A DNA stretch of 64,000 bases, from contig NZ_JAAIVJ010000010.1 in NCBI RefSeq assembly GCF_011008935.1, positions 1 to 64,000 of the forward strand. Reading direction: 5' to 3'. The notes beneath the pieces were generated by a model. That model did no database searches. It had not been told where the DNA came from and saw only the letters and a list, made by a program, of their open reading frames with translations. Positions 6,882 through 16,860 of this stretch are shown here, piece after piece. Each line of letters starts with the position of its first letter. The stretch's first letter is position 1. The position numbers were made by a program, and so were the translations under genes. This DNA is from Tabrizicola oligotrophica. GTDB lineage: Bacteria; Pseudomonadota; Alphaproteobacteria; Rhodobacterales; Rhodobacteraceae.

Positions 6882-9427
6882 GGGGCGGGGGTGTCCTTGG
6901 GGCGGGGCTTGCGGGTCGGGACCGGGTCTGCGGGCGCAGGCATCTCGGGCGCGGGCGCGGGTGCCTCGGGCGCGGCCAGAAGATCGCCGACCGCCTCCAT
7001 CGCCTGCCGGGCCATGTCCTCGTCCGCCGCCGCCTCGGCCAGTCTGGCCAGATGGTCGCGGTGGGCGTTGGAAAACTCGATCCCCGTTTCGGCAAAGCGC
7101 CTGACGATGGCGTGATTGATGTCGGAGCGCACCTGCATCTGGAAGTTCACGTCGCGCAGGATGACACGGATTTCGAAATTCATCGTCTCGGCGCCAAAAC
7201 CCACCAGCGCCACGACGGGCGGCGGTTGCAGGATGACAAGGGGCTGGGCCTCGGCGATCTCGCGCAATACGGCCTCGACCTTGCGGCTGTCGCTGGTGAA
7301 GGGCACCGGCACCGGCACGATCAGCCGGCCAGTCAGGTTGAAGCGTGTCCAGTTCGTCACCCGGCCCGAGATCAGGTCCGAGTTCGGCACGATGACGTCC
7401 GAGCGGTCGAAGGTCTGGATCCGGGTCGAGCGCACCGAGATCGACTTGACGATGCCCTGGGTGGTGCCGACCTCGATCCAGTCGCCTTCGGAAACTGGCC
7501 GTTCGATCAGCAGGATGATGCCCGAGACGAAGTTCGACACGATGGTCTGCAGGCCGAAACCGATGCCGACCGACAGCGCACCGGCAACGATGGCAAGGCC
7601 GGACAGGTCGATCCCGGCAGCATTGATGGCGATGAGCGCCGCGAGGAAGATGCCGATGTAGCCCAGCCCCGAGACGATGGCGTTCTGGCCGCCCTGATCC
7701 AGCGAGGTGCGCGGCAGGATGGTGTTCTTCAACCCCCCCTGGAACATCCGCGTCAGCATGTAGCCAAGGCCGAAGACCACGGCAAAGACCAGGAAGTTCG
7801 CCGGCGAGATCCGCGTCTCGCCCATGGTGAAGCCTTCGCGGAACCGCGTCCAGAGTTCGGTCAGGTCCGAACTGCGTGCCCCCCAGATCAGGGCAAAGAC
7901 CGGCAGGCTGGCAAGGGCAAGGGTGAAGTTGGCAAGCACCGGCAGCAAGGCGTCACCCGCGTCGCCGTCGGTTCGGGTGATGGCCGCGTAAAGGTCGGTC
8001 ACCAGATCCTGCGCCACCAGCAGGAGGCCGACGGCAAACAGGCTGAGCATCGCGGGATAGACCAGGGCCGAAGCCGCCGGCACATAGCCGACCGCCGCCA
8101 GAAGCGGACCGACCACGCCGACCGCCATGGCGCCCTGCCCCAGGATGCCGATCAGCCACTGGCCATAACTCGCCGCCTCGCCCTCGCGCCGTTCGCCCGT
8201 CAGATGGCGGTGCAACAGCTGGCCCATGCGCACCAGCAGAAGGCCCGAGACCACGATTCCTGGGAAGGACACGACCGAGGTGGTGCCTTCGGAATAGGAC
8301 TGCGCGTCCATGGCCGCGAAGCGCAGGTCGTCAAGCGCGAAAAGCCCGGCCATGGCAACGGCGTTGAACCGCGCCTCGACCCGGCGTTCGGGCGGCAGGC
8401 CAAGCGGGCCTTCGGACAGGCCGCGCGGAAAGACCCGCCCGGCAAGCCAGGCCGCCAGCACGACATAAAGCGCCAGATTGGCGGCGGCATCCGTCACCGT
8501 CTCGCCCACGGGACCGACCATCTCGGTCATCGACAGCGCGCCGAAGGCGCAAAGGATGCCGATCAGCGGAAAGGCGATCTCGCCGAGCGAGGCAAAGAGC
8601 GCCAGAATCCTGCGCCCGCGGGCCGAGGCCCGGTCCTGCAACCGGCTGGCCATGCCCTGCATCCAGACCCGGCCATAGACCAGAAGCACCACCGCGAGCG
8701 CCAGGAGCAGCAGGATGAAGGGCACATTGTCGCCAAAGGCAGTACGGGCCTTGGTGTCCTGCCACTTCTCGGTGGTTTCATCCCACAACAGAAGGCCGGT
8801 ATCGGTCAGGCCGATCACCGCCTCGGGCCAGTTCGCCGGGTTGATCGGCGCGGGCCAGAGCTTCAGCAGCTGGTCAGCCTGCCGCTCGCGCAACACCCGG
8901 TCAATCTCGCTGACCAGACCGTCGGCACGACGGTAGGCCTCGTCCGCGGCAAGGCCGGGGGCTTGCAGTTCCACCAGCTGTTCGGTCAGGGCCGAGCGGC
9001 GGTTGGCGATTTCCTGCGCCTCCGACGCCCCGTCGGTCGGCGCAGGCCCAAGCGCGGCGATCTGGGTGCGCAGCGTGGCGATGCGGGCGGCGTTGGCGTT
9101 CTGCGCGCCCAGCAGCGCACCGCGCCAGTCCACAAGCTGACCGCGCAGCGCCTCCAGCGCGTCGGACGAGATGTTGCGGTTGGCCGCCGCCTTTTCGGCG
9201 CGTTCGGCCAGCCGTTCCCAGGCGGCATAATCCAGCGTGGTATTGGCGTCGGGCAGCGCCTGCCCTGCGGCTGCGGCCGGTTCGGCCCCTTGCCGCGGCA
9301 TCAGCGCGCCGGTCTCATCGACCTGCCGCACCGCCTCCTGCGCCTGAACCGGCCCAAGCGCCAGCATCAGGGCCAGCGCAACGACCAGCCCCAGCCCGGC
9401 CGTCAGAGGACCGAAAGCGGCTCTCAT
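6878..9427 (-). CDS. DUF3772-containing MscS-type mechanosensitive channel
   Basis: An 849-residue inner-membrane channel. In order: a signal peptide (residues 1-28, ending GPVQAQ), a periplasmic coiled-coil region with DUF3772 character (about 50-190), around ten membrane helices, then the MscS pore and beta domain. The last includes GLQTIVSNFVSGIILLIERP and the GDWIEVGTTQGIVKSI and VIVPNSDLISGRVTNW signatures around 600-700. The C-terminal tail is Pro/Ala-rich. MscS proteins open on membrane tension and relieve hypo-osmotic shock. The start was chosen at the ATG overlapping the cysK stop (ATGA) because a signal peptide follows directly; longer in-frame extensions run into cysK. Confidence 0.88.
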   Translation of the reverse strand: MRAAFGPLTAGLGLVVALALMLALGPVQAQEAVRQVDETGALMPRQGAEPAAAAGQALPDANTTLDYAAWERLAERAEKAAANRNISSDALEALRGQLVDWRGALLGAQNANAARIATLRTQIAALGPAPTDGASEAQEIANRRSALTEQLVELQAPGLAADEAYRRADGLVSEIDRVLRERQADQLLKLWPAPINPANWPEAVIGLTDTGLLLWDETTEKWQDTKARTAFGDNVPFILLLLALAVVLLVYGRVWMQGMASRLQDRASARGRRILALFASLGEIAFPLIGILCAFGALSMTEMVGPVGETVTDAAANLALYVVLAAWLAGRVFPRGLSEGPLGLPPERRVEARFNAVAMAGLFALDDLRFAAMDAQSYSEGTTSVVSFPGIVVSGLLLVRMGQLLHRHLTGERREGEAASYGQWLIGILGQGAMAVGVVGPLLAAVGYVPAASALVYPAMLSLFAVGLLLVAQDLVTDLYAAITRTDGDAGDALLPVLANFTLALASLPVFALIWGARSSDLTELWTRFREGFTMGETRISPANFLVFAVVFGLGYMLTRMFQGGLKNTILPRTSLDQGGQNAIVSGLGYIGIFLAALIAINAAGIDLSGLAIVAGALSVGIGFGLQTIVSNFVSGIILLIERPVSEGDWIEVGTTQGIVKSISVRSTRIQTFDRSDVIVPNSDLISGRVTNWTRFNLTGRLIVPVPVPFTSDSRKVEAVLREIAEAQPLVILQPPPVVALVGFGAETMNFEIRVILRDVNFQMQVRSDINHAIVRRFAETGIEFSNAHRDHLARLAEAAADEDMARQAMEAVGDLLAAPEAPAPAPEMPAPADPVPTRKPRPKDTPAP

Positions 9428-10458
9428 GCGTCCTGATAGACGGACGGGATCTGCATCGGCGCGCGGTCCAGCCAGCGCGGCACCGGCAGGCCCTTTTCCT
9501 TCAGGAAAGCCGGATTGTAGAGTTTGGACTGATAGCGGTTGCCATAGTCGCACAGCACGGTGACGATGGTGTGGCCCGGCCCCATTTCCTGCGCCATGCG
9601 GATGGCGCCGGCAATGTTGATGCCCGACGAGCCGCCAAGGCAGATGCCCTCTTCTTCCACCATCGAAAACACCAAGGGCAGCGCCTCGGCGTCCGGAATG
9701 CGATAGCTGAAATCGGGGGTGAAACCTTCGAGGTTCGCCGTGATCCGGCCCTGCCCGATGCCCTCGGTGATCGAGGTGCCCGGCGCGTCAAGCTGGCCGG
9801 TGGTGTAGAAGGCGTGCAGCGCCGCGCCTTCGGGGTCGGCCAGACCGATCTTCACGCCCTTGGGCTGCAAGGCCATGCCGACGCCTGCAAGCGTGCCGCC
9901 CGAACCGACAGCGCAGATGAAGCCGTCGACCTTGCCGCCGGTCTGCTCCCAGATCTCGGGGCCAGTGGTTTCGATGTGGGCCAGGCGGTTGGCCACGTTG
10001 TCGAACTGGTTGGCCCAGATCGCGCCGTTGGGTTCAGTCTGCGCCAGGGCCTCGGCCAGACGGCCCGAGTAGCGCACATAGTTGTTCGGGTTGCGATAGG
10101 GCGCGGCCGGCACCTGCACCAGTTCGGCGCCGGCCAGCCGGATCATGTCCTTCTTTTCCTGACTTTGGGTTTCAGGAATGACGATCACCGTCTTGAACCC
10201 CATCGAGGCGCCGACCAGCGCCAGCCCGATGCCGGTGTTGCCCGCCGTGCCTTCGACGATGGTGCCGCCGGGGCGCAACTGGCCCTTGGCCACCGCGTCC
10301 TTGATCATGTAGAGCGCCGCGCGGTCCTTGACCGACTGGCCGGGGTTCAGGAATTCGCATTTGCCAAGGATGGTGCAGCCGGTCAATTCCGACGCCCGCT
10401 TGAGCTTCAGAAGCGGCGTGTTGCCGATGGTGTCGGCCAGATCGCTGTGAATACGCAT
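9424..10458 (-). CDS. cysK: Cysteine synthase A
   Basis: A 344-residue PLP enzyme that makes L-cysteine from O-acetylserine and sulfide. It shows the PLP lysine in NPGQSVKDRA (Lys44), the substrate loop GTAGNTGIGLALVG, the phosphate-binding region VGSGGTLAGVG and the C-terminal GGSSGINIAGA. It is about 30 residues longer than classical CysK, with a tail ending WLDRAPMQIPSVYQDA, a form common in alphaproteobacteria. The start ATG has AAGGAAAG upstream. It is the first gene of a tight trio with the channel and alaX (4-nt overlaps), although no functional link is obvious. CysM-type specificity cannot be excluded. Confidence 0.9.
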   Translation of the reverse strand: MRIHSDLADTIGNTPLLKLKRASELTGCTILGKCEFLNPGQSVKDRAALYMIKDAVAKGQLRPGGTIVEGTAGNTGIGLALVGASMGFKTVIVIPETQSQEKKDMIRLAGAELVQVPAAPYRNPNNYVRYSGRLAEALAQTEPNGAIWANQFDNVANRLAHIETTGPEIWEQTGGKVDGFICAVGSGGTLAGVGMALQPKGVKIGLADPEGAALHAFYTTGQLDAPGTSITEGIGQGRITANLEGFTPDFSYRIPDAEALPLVFSMVEEEGICLGGSSGINIAGAIRMAQEMGPGHTIVTVLCDYGNRYQSKLYNPAFLKEKGLPVPRWLDRAPMQIPSVYQDA

Positions 10459-10617
10459 GGTCTTTCCTTGGCTGTGGGCCTTGCCCCTTGCGGTGAACCT
10501 ATTGGCAAGGGCGCGCAAACTCAAGCCGGGGCTTCGGAAAAGGTCGCGGGACCAAGGCCGGGGGAAAAGCGGGAATGGCGTTCCGGCGGGCAGCGGGCGG
10601 GCGGGATTTTGCCCCGC

Positions 10618-11211
10618 TCAGGCCAGCATCAGCGGGACAGTCTCGCCAAGGGCAAAGCGGCGCAGCACGGCGGGATAAAGCCGGTGTTCCTGCACCAGCA
10701 CCCGCGCGGCCAGCGTGTCGGCGGTGTCGCCGGGCAGGACAGGCACGCGGGCCTGACCAAGGATCGGCCCCGCGTCCAGCTCTGCCGTCACCTCATGCAC
10801 GGTGCAGCCCGCCTCGGTGTCGCCCGCGTCAAGGGCGCGCTGGTGGGTGTGCAGGCCGGGATATTTCGGCAAGAGCGAGGGGTGGATGTTCAGCATCCGG
10901 CCTTCGAAGCGCCGGATGAAGGCCGGCGTCAGGATGCGCATGAAGCCGGCAAGGCACAGGATGTCGGGCCGGGCCGCAAGGATCGGCTCCAAGAGCGCCG
11001 CTTCAAACGCGGCGCGGTCGCGGCCAAAGGGGCGGTGATCGACGGCGGCAGTCGGGATGCCAAGGGCGGAGGCGCGGGCGAGCCCCGCGGCGGCCGGGTC
11101 ATTCGAGGCGACCAGCACGGGCGTACAGGGGTGCGCCCCCTGCCCCATGTCCCTGACCAGCGCCAGCATGTTGGAGCCACCCCCGGAAATCAGGATGGCA
11201 ACGCGCTTCAC
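10618..11211 (-). CDS. purN: Phosphoribosylglycinamide formyltransferase
   Basis: A 197-residue folate-dependent GAR transformylase, the third step of purine synthesis. It shows the phosphate-binding start [15 protein letters not shown] and the active-site segment [20 protein letters not shown] with catalytic Asn/His. The second half has [19 protein letters not shown] with the catalytic aspartate. Its ATG overlaps the purM stop by 4 nt, the usual purMN arrangement. The full length matches the family. Confidence 0.96.
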   Translation of the reverse strand: MKRVAILISGGGSNMLALVRDMGQGAHPCTPVLVASNDPAAAGLARASALGIPTAAVDHRPFGRDRAAFEAALLEPILAARPDILCLAGFMRILTPAFIRRFEGRMLNIHPSLLPKYPGLHTHQRALDAGDTEAGCTVHEVTAELDAGPILGQARVPVLPGDTADTLAARVLVQEHRLYPAVLRRFALGETVPLMLA

Positions 11212-12254
11212 AGCAGGCGGCCCTTGTAGATCACGCCCTCGCCCTTCACGACGCGGCCCAGTTCCACCACGGTTTCGCCCTGGGCGCGGAGCAGGTCGGC
11301 CAGCGCCGCGGCGCGGTCAGGCGCGACGAAGGCGATCATGCCGATGCCGCAGTTGAAGGTTTTCAGCAGTTCCGGCTCGGCCATGTTGGCGGTCTGGGCC
11401 AGCCAGCGGAACACCGGCGGCAAGTTCCAGGACGACAGGTCGATCTCGCAGGCCAGCCCCTCGGGCACGACGCGCGGCGGGTTTTCGGTCAGGCCGCCGC
11501 CGGTGATATGGGCCAGCGCATGCACGCCGCCTGCCCGCACCGCCGCCAGCGCCTGCTTGACATAAAGCCGGGTCGGCGCCAGCAGCGCCGCGCCGAGCGT
11601 GCCGTCCGAGAAGGGCGAAGCGGCGTCCCAGCCAAGGCCCGAAAGTTCCACCACCTTGCGGACAAAGGAATAACCGTTGGAATGCACCCCGTTCGAGGCC
11701 AGACCCAGAAGCACGTCGCCCTCGGCCACGCCCGCCGGCAGTTCGGCCCCGCGTTCCATCGCGCCGACGGCAAACCCGGCAAGGTCGAAATCGCCCTTGT
11801 GATACATGCCGGGCATTTCCGCCGTCTCGCCGCCGATCAGCGCGCAGCCCGAAGCCTCGCAGCCCGCCGCGATGCCGGTGATGATGCGGGTGGCTTCCTC
11901 GACATCCAGCTTGCCGGTGGCGAAGTAGTCAAGGAACAAGAGCGGCTCGGCGCCCTGACACACCAGATCGTTGACGCACATCGCCACAAGGTCGATGCCG
12001 ATGGTGTCGACATTGCCGGTGTCGATGGCGATGCGCAGCTTGGTGCCGACGCCGTCGGTGGCCGCGACAAGGATCGGGTCCTGATAGCCCGCCGCCTTCA
12101 GATCAAAGAGCGCGCCAAAGCCGCCAAGCCCGCCCATCGTGCCAGTGCGGCTGGTGCGTTTGGCTGCGGGCTTGATGCGGTCCACCAGCGCGTTGCCCGC
12201 GTCGATGTCCACGCCCGCGTCGGCATAGGTCAGGCCATTGTGTCCGGTCGTCAT
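11208..12254 (-). CDS. purM: Phosphoribosylformylglycinamidine cyclo-ligase (AIR synthetase)
   Basis: A 348-residue enzyme of purine synthesis that closes the imidazole ring of AIR using ATP. It carries the N-terminal glycine-rich ATP loop ([15 protein letters not shown]), the [10 protein letters not shown] and [23 protein letters not shown] signatures, then [11 protein letters not shown] and the C-terminal [14 protein letters not shown]. It is the first gene of the purM-purN operon on this strand. A divergent gap with a plus-strand tRNA lies upstream. It is full-length and intact. Confidence 0.97.
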   Translation of the reverse strand: MTTGHNGLTYADAGVDIDAGNALVDRIKPAAKRTSRTGTMGGLGGFGALFDLKAAGYQDPILVAATDGVGTKLRIAIDTGNVDTIGIDLVAMCVNDLVCQGAEPLLFLDYFATGKLDVEEATRIITGIAAGCEASGCALIGGETAEMPGMYHKGDFDLAGFAVGAMERGAELPAGVAEGDVLLGLASNGVHSNGYSFVRKVVELSGLGWDAASPFSDGTLGAALLAPTRLYVKQALAAVRAGGVHALAHITGGGLTENPPRVVPEGLACEIDLSSWNLPPVFRWLAQTANMAEPELLKTFNCGIGMIAFVAPDRAAALADLLRAQGETVVELGRVVKGEGVIYKGRLL

Positions 12255-12372
12255 GTCGAGAATCCCATGCTGGCGGCGATTGCCCTGCCCTTACGCGATC
12301 TGCCGCGGGCGCGCAACGGATCACGCCCCCCGGCTTGCATTGGCAGGCCCCGCTCTGCTAGGCAAGCCTTGG

Positions 12373-12448
12373 GGGGCTGTAGCTCAATGGTTAGAGCCGG
12401 GCGCTCATAACGCCTTGGTTGGGGGTTCGAGTCCCTCCGGCCCTACCA
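12373..12448 (+). tRNA. tRNA with CAU anticodon, probably tRNA-Ile2
   Basis: A 76-nt tRNA with acceptor GGGGCTG pairing CGGCCCT, then A and an encoded CCA. The D-arm is GCTCAATGGTTAGAGC, the anticodon loop is CTCATAA, and the T-arm TTGGGGGTTCGAGTCCCTCC has imperfect outer pairs. The D-arm and the CTTGGT following the anticodon stem are closer to the AUA-reading tRNA-Ile (lysidine-modified CAU) than to elongator Met. The assignment between Ile2 and Met is therefore likely but not certain. Confidence 0.85.
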
Positions 12449-12743
12449 GTTTCCACCATTTGGCAACAACGCCCGCCTCCGCGCGGCTCTGTCGCCGATC
12501 TGGAAAAGTCTCGACGCTTTCGAATCAAACTTCTTTCGGCGGGTGTACCCCCGGCTTTCCGGCACAACCGCCGGAATATGGTGCGAAATGGCCTGATTCC
12601 GGGCCAGAGGCCATGCTATTGCCCCATGTTCACCCCACTTGCCGCGGCGCACGCCACATTGAGACCCGATTTCCTGCCTACCTCTGAACGCCGGAAAACT
12701 GGGGACCGGCCTGCGGGCTGATACAATTTGGTGGAGACTTCGA
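12449..12743. other. Gap upstream of the RTX-type gene
   Basis: Nothing codes here convincingly. A GGTGGAG ribosome-binding site lies about eight bases before the start of the next gene. I see no clear promoter or terminator. Confidence 0.4.
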
Positions 12744-15700
12744 ATGGCACTCATTGAAGGCGGCGCGGGCAATGACTCGCTTGTCAGCGCGGGAACGGCA
12801 GACGAAATCTACGGCTACGCAGGCGACGACACCCTTGACGGCGGCAGCCTGAACGACACGCTGGACGGCGGCACCGGGCTTGACTCGATGACGGGCGGTT
12901 CGGGCGACGATCTGTATTACGTCGATGACGCCGGTGACACCGTGGTCGAAGCGGCGGATGGCGGCAATGACACGGTGATCGCCTCTGTCGCGCATACGCT
13001 GGCCGACAATGTCGAAGTGCTGATCCTTGAAACCGCCAGTTCCTCGGCCGACATCAACGGCACCGGCAACGCGCTGAACAACCTCATTCAGGGCAATGAG
13101 AGCCTCAGTTCGACCGGCGGTCGCAATTACCTGTCGGGCCTTGCCGGCGATGACACGCTTTACGGCTACAACGGCCAGGACACGCTGGACGGCGGCACCG
13201 GCAATGACGTGATGTATGGCGGCACCGGCGGCGATACCTTCATCGTCGACAGCGCCGATGACGTGGTCGTCGAACTGGTGGGCGAAGGCAATACCGATAC
13301 CGTCCAGGCCTCGATCAGCTATACGCTGACCACCCCTGTCACCACCAACTACATCGAAAACATCACCCTGACCGGCACGGACAATCTGACCGCCACCGGC
13401 AACGGCCTTGACAACACGCTGATCGGCAACAGCGGCAACAACACCCTGACCGGCGGTGCGGGCGATGACGTCCTGCGCGGCGCGGCGGCCATTGCGACGC
13501 TGGGCGATGACGTCCTTGACGGCGGTGCCGGCAGCGACGACATGACCGGCGGCAACGGCAACGACACCTACTATGTCGATACCGCCGAAGTCCGCGATGC
13601 CAATGATGTCATTGTGGTCGTCGGCGACCAGATCACCGAATACTCGAACTATGGCACCGACACGGTTCACACCACGATCGACGGCTATACGCTCGGCAGC
13701 CATCTTGAAAACCTGATCTTCGGCGCCGGCGTCGTGTCCGGGACCGGCAACGGCGAAAACAACACGCTGACCGGCAACGAGCTGGACAACGTGCTTGCCG
13801 GCGGCACCAACGCGGACACCCTGATCGGCGGCGCCGGCAACGACACGCTGGACGGCGGCGCGGGCAATGACCTGATGCAGGGCGGCGCGGGCAATGACGT
13901 CTACAAGGTCAACACCACCGGCGACGTGACCGATGAAAGCGCCCTGGACGCGGACGGCACCGACCTTGTCGAAGCCACCGCCACCCACACGCTGGGCGCC
14001 GGCATCGAGAACCTCACGATCACCTCGGCCACCAACATCAGCGGCACCGGCAACGGACTGGACAACGTGCTGACCGGCGGTGATGGCAACAACCGTCTCG
14101 ACGGCGGCGTGGGCAATGACAGCCTTTATGGCGGTCTTGGCGCCGATACCCTTGTCGGCGGAGCAGGCGTCGACAGCCTTGACGGCGGCGCGGGCGATGA
14201 CCGCTACGAACTGGACAATACCCTTGATGTGGTGAGCGAAGCGGCGGACGGCGGCACCGACACCGTGCAGATCGCGGCCGACTTCACCTTGGCTGACAAC
14301 GTCGAAAACCTGATCCTGTCGGGCTCCGGCCATTTCGACGGCACCGGCAACTCGGCCGCCAACACCATCACCGGCAACGGCGGCGACAACGCCCTTGACG
14401 GCGGGGCTGGAAGCGACATCCTGACCGGCAACGCCGGCAATGACTATCTTGATGGCGGCACCGGCGCCGACCTGTTGACCGGCGGTGCGGGCGACGACGA
14501 ATACATCGTGGACGACGCGGGCGACATCGTGGTCGAAGCGGCGGACGGCGGCGAGGACTGGGTCGGGTCCTACATCACCTACACGCTGGGCGAACAGCTT
14601 GAGCATATCATGCTGGCCGACACCGACATCAATGCCACCGGCAACGCCAAGGCCAACCAGATCATTGGCGGCGCGGGGGCCAACCTGCTCAGCGGGCTGA
14701 ACGGGGACGATACGCTTGCGGGCGGTGACGGCCAGGACACGCTGAACGGCGGCTTCGGGGTCGACAGCATGGCCGGGGGGGCCGGCAACGACACCTACAT
14801 CGTCGATGTGCTGGGCGATGTGCTGGTCGAAAATCTCGACGAGGGCACCGACACGGTACAGACGGCGCTGGCCTATACCCTGGCGGACAACTTCGAGAAC
14901 CTGACGCTTTCGGGCAATGACAGCGTCAGCGGCACCGGCAACGCGGCGGCGAACGTGCTGACCGGCAACGTCGGCAAGAACAATCTCCTCGGCCTGGACG
15001 GGGACGACACGCTGAACGGCGGCGGCGGGGCGGACACGCTCAACGGCGGCGCGGGGGCGGACAGCATGACCGGCGGCGCGGGCGCCGACCTCTATATCGT
15101 CGACAACGAACTTGACGTGGTGGTCGAAGGCGAAGCGGCCGGGATCGACACGATCCGCACCATCTTCTCGACCACGCTCGATGCCAATGTCGAGAACCTG
15201 ACGCTGCAGGGCACCGCTGATCTGACCGGCACTGGCAACGCATCGGCCAACACGATTGCGGGCAATGCCGGGGCGAACCTGCTGGAAGGTCTGGCCGGCA
15301 ACGACACCCTGACGGGTGCCGGCGGGGCCGACACGCTGGATGGCGGCGAAGGCGACGATTCGATGGCGGGCGGCGCAGGCGATGACACCTACCATGTCGA
15401 TGCTTCCGGCGACCTCATCACCGAAGCGAGCCTTGGCGGCACCGATCTGGTGCTCACCACTGCCACCTTCACCATGGGCGCCGGTCTGGAACAGCTTACC
15501 ATGCTGGGAACCGACAATCTGGACGCAACCGGCAACGGCGCGGCCAACACCCTGACCGGCAACAGCGGTGCCAACAACCTCAAGGGCGGTGCCGGCGACG
15601 ACACCCTCCTTGGCGCTGCGGGCGCGGACACGCTGAACGGCGGCACTGGCGCCGATGAACTGCGCGGCGGCGGCGGCAACGACACCTACAATGTCAACGC

Positions 15701-16253
15701 GATCGGCGATGTGGTGATCGAAGGGGCGGGTGCCGGCACCGACACGGTTCTGGCAAGCGCCACCGTGACGCTTTCGGCCAATGTCGAAAACCTGACCATG
15801 CTCAGCACCGGCACCTACAGCGGCACCGGCAACGCGCTGGCCAACACCATCACCGGCAACGGTGCGGCGAACATCATCCGCGGTCTTGCCGGCGATGACG
15901 TGCTGAACGGGGGCGGCGGCGCCGACGTGCTGACCGGCGGTCTTGGGGCCGACAGCTTCGTCTTCTCCTCGGCGACGGCGGGCAATGACACCGTCACCGA
16001 CTTCAACGCGCTTGACGGCGGCGTTGCCGAGGGCGACCTGCTGGTCTTCCAAGGCCTGCTGGTCGGCGAGTTCAGCTACCTTGGCGGCAATGCCTTCTCG
16101 GGCGGCGCGGACAACTCGGAAGCGCGTTTTGACGCGACCACCGGCAAGCTTCTGGTCGACACCGATGGCGACGGCACCGCGAACCTGACGCTGACGCTGA
16201 CCGGCATGGATGCGGCCGCGGATCTGACCAGCGCGGACTTCCTCTGGAGCTGA
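12744..16253 (+). CDS. RTX-type calcium-binding repeat protein (1169 aa), likely type I secreted
   Basis: An acidic 1169-residue protein built almost wholly of about ten copies of a ~90-residue module. Each module reads Y-x-VD-x-x-GD-x-V-x-E, GTDTV, an ENLTL-type strand, GTGN, NxLxG, and RTX nonapeptides GGxGxDxLx that bind calcium. There is no signal peptide and no recognisable enzyme domain. The end (DSFVFSSATAGNDTVTDF, then LTSADFLWS) is typical of the serralysin-like cap and uncleaved C-terminal type I secretion signal. No ABC exporter or adaptor gene is present in the window, so secretion would rely on genes elsewhere. Likely roles are adhesin, surface layer or matrix protein; this is inference. 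Confidence 0.85.
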   Translation: MALIEGGAGNDSLVSAGTADEIYGYAGDDTLDGGSLNDTLDGGTGLDSMTGGSGDDLYYVDDAGDTVVEAADGGNDTVIASVAHTLADNVEVLILETASSSADINGTGNALNNLIQGNESLSSTGGRNYLSGLAGDDTLYGYNGQDTLDGGTGNDVMYGGTGGDTFIVDSADDVVVELVGEGNTDTVQASISYTLTTPVTTNYIENITLTGTDNLTATGNGLDNTLIGNSGNNTLTGGAGDDVLRGAAAIATLGDDVLDGGAGSDDMTGGNGNDTYYVDTAEVRDANDVIVVVGDQITEYSNYGTDTVHTTIDGYTLGSHLENLIFGAGVVSGTGNGENNTLTGNELDNVLAGGTNADTLIGGAGNDTLDGGAGNDLMQGGAGNDVYKVNTTGDVTDESALDADGTDLVEATATHTLGAGIENLTITSATNISGTGNGLDNVLTGGDGNNRLDGGVGNDSLYGGLGADTLVGGAGVDSLDGGAGDDRYELDNTLDVVSEAADGGTDTVQIAADFTLADNVENLILSGSGHFDGTGNSAANTITGNGGDNALDGGAGSDILTGNAGNDYLDGGTGADLLTGGAGDDEYIVDDAGDIVVEAADGGEDWVGSYITYTLGEQLEHIMLADTDINATGNAKANQIIGGAGANLLSGLNGDDTLAGGDGQDTLNGGFGVDSMAGGAGNDTYIVDVLGDVLVENLDEGTDTVQTALAYTLADNFENLTLSGNDSVSGTGNAAANVLTGNVGKNNLLGLDGDDTLNGGGGADTLNGGAGADSMTGGAGADLYIVDNELDVVVEGEAAGIDTIRTIFSTTLDANVENLTLQGTADLTGTGNASANTIAGNAGANLLEGLAGNDTLTGAGGADTLDGGEGDDSMAGGAGDDTYHVDASGDLITEASLGGTDLVLTTATFTMGAGLEQLTMLGTDNLDATGNGAANTLTGNSGANNLKGGAGDDTLLGAAGADTLNGGTGADELRGGGGNDTYNVNAIGDVVIEGAGAGTDTVLASATVTLSANVENLTMLSTGTYSGTGNALANTITGNGAANIIRGLAGDDVLNGGGGADVLTGGLGADSFVFSSATAGNDTVTDFNALDGGVAEGDLLVFQGLLVGEFSYLGGNAFSGGADNSEARFDATTGKLLVDTDGDGTANLTLTLTGMDAAADLTSADFLWS

Positions 16254-16274
16254 TCTCTTCTGCCGATCAAACTG

Positions 16275-16303
16275 AAAGCGCCGCCCGATCAGGCGGCGCT
16301 TTT
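16275..16303 (+). terminator. Rho-independent terminator after the RTX-type gene
   Basis: A perfect 10-bp stem AAGCGCCGCC / GGCGGCGCTT around a 6-nt loop is followed by a T run, 21 bases after the stop codon. Confidence 0.85.
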
Positions 16304-16317
16304 GCCATGCGGCCGCG

Positions 16318-16680
16318 CTAGAACCGCCAGCGCCCGAAGGTGCAAAGCCCCCTGGCATGCGCGGCGCTGACCGCGTTGTCCGCGGCCCCGAACCTGAACA
16401 GACCGGTCTTCTCGCCCGGCCCGGCGCCGACTGCGAAGAGAACACTTTCGCCGCCGCGCCGCGGCGGCGCGGACAGCCGGTAAATCGGCGTCTCGGCCGG
16501 CAATCCAAGCCCGCGCATCACAAAATCCCCTGCCGCGCACCAGCTTTGCGGCGCGGCTTGTCCGGCGCTTGGCTGCACTTCGATCTGATCGGCGCTTCCG
16601 ATCACATTGATGCCATTGCGGGCCTCAAAGGCCATAGCCGGCGCGCCGATCAGCGACAGAAGCAGGATAGAACGGAACAT
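16318..16680 (-). CDS. Small secreted protein of unknown function
   Basis: A 120-residue protein with a clear signal peptide (MFRSILLLSLIGAPAMAF). The mature part has two cysteines (SWCAAGDF and GLCTFGRW) that could form a disulfide, and a central NGINVIGSADQIEVQP segment. The start is the ATG with AAGGAGG just upstream; the longer open frame lacks support. I do not recognise the family. It ends shortly after the terminator of the convergent RTX-type gene. Confidence 0.65.
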   Translation of the reverse strand: MFRSILLLSLIGAPAMAFEARNGINVIGSADQIEVQPSAGQAAPQSWCAAGDFVMRGLGLPAETPIYRLSAPPRRGGESVLFAVGAGPGEKTGLFRFGAADNAVSAAHARGLCTFGRWRF

Positions 16681-16860
16681 GGGCGGCCTCCTTGGACGGT
16701 TCGCCCCTATGTGCGGCCTCGGGCCGGCATTGGCAAGAGTACACCCCGCCGGATGCCTGAACGGCAAACCGCACACGCCGCCGCGCGGTCGCCCCCCCAA
16801 GGCCATGCGGCCCGCGCCGGTCGGTCCTGTCCTGCTCCGCCGCGGGCCTTCCGCCGCGGC

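Noticed and set aside
7052-9436. A 794-codon plus-strand open frame across the MscS gene
   Set aside because: The minus-strand channel has a signal peptide, membrane helices and MscS motifs; the plus frame is a His/Arg/Gln-rich shadow.
12744-16253. CRISPR-like array suggested by regularly spaced similar DNA
   Set aside because: The spacing is the ~270-bp module of a coding gene, with no short identical repeats and unique spacers and no cas genes.
12678-16508. A 1276-codon open frame on the minus strand across the RTX-type gene
   Set aside because: It mirrors the glycine/aspartate repeat codons of the plus-strand gene, has no ribosome-binding site and yields a low-complexity Val/Ala/Asp-rich protein; a codon-bias shadow.
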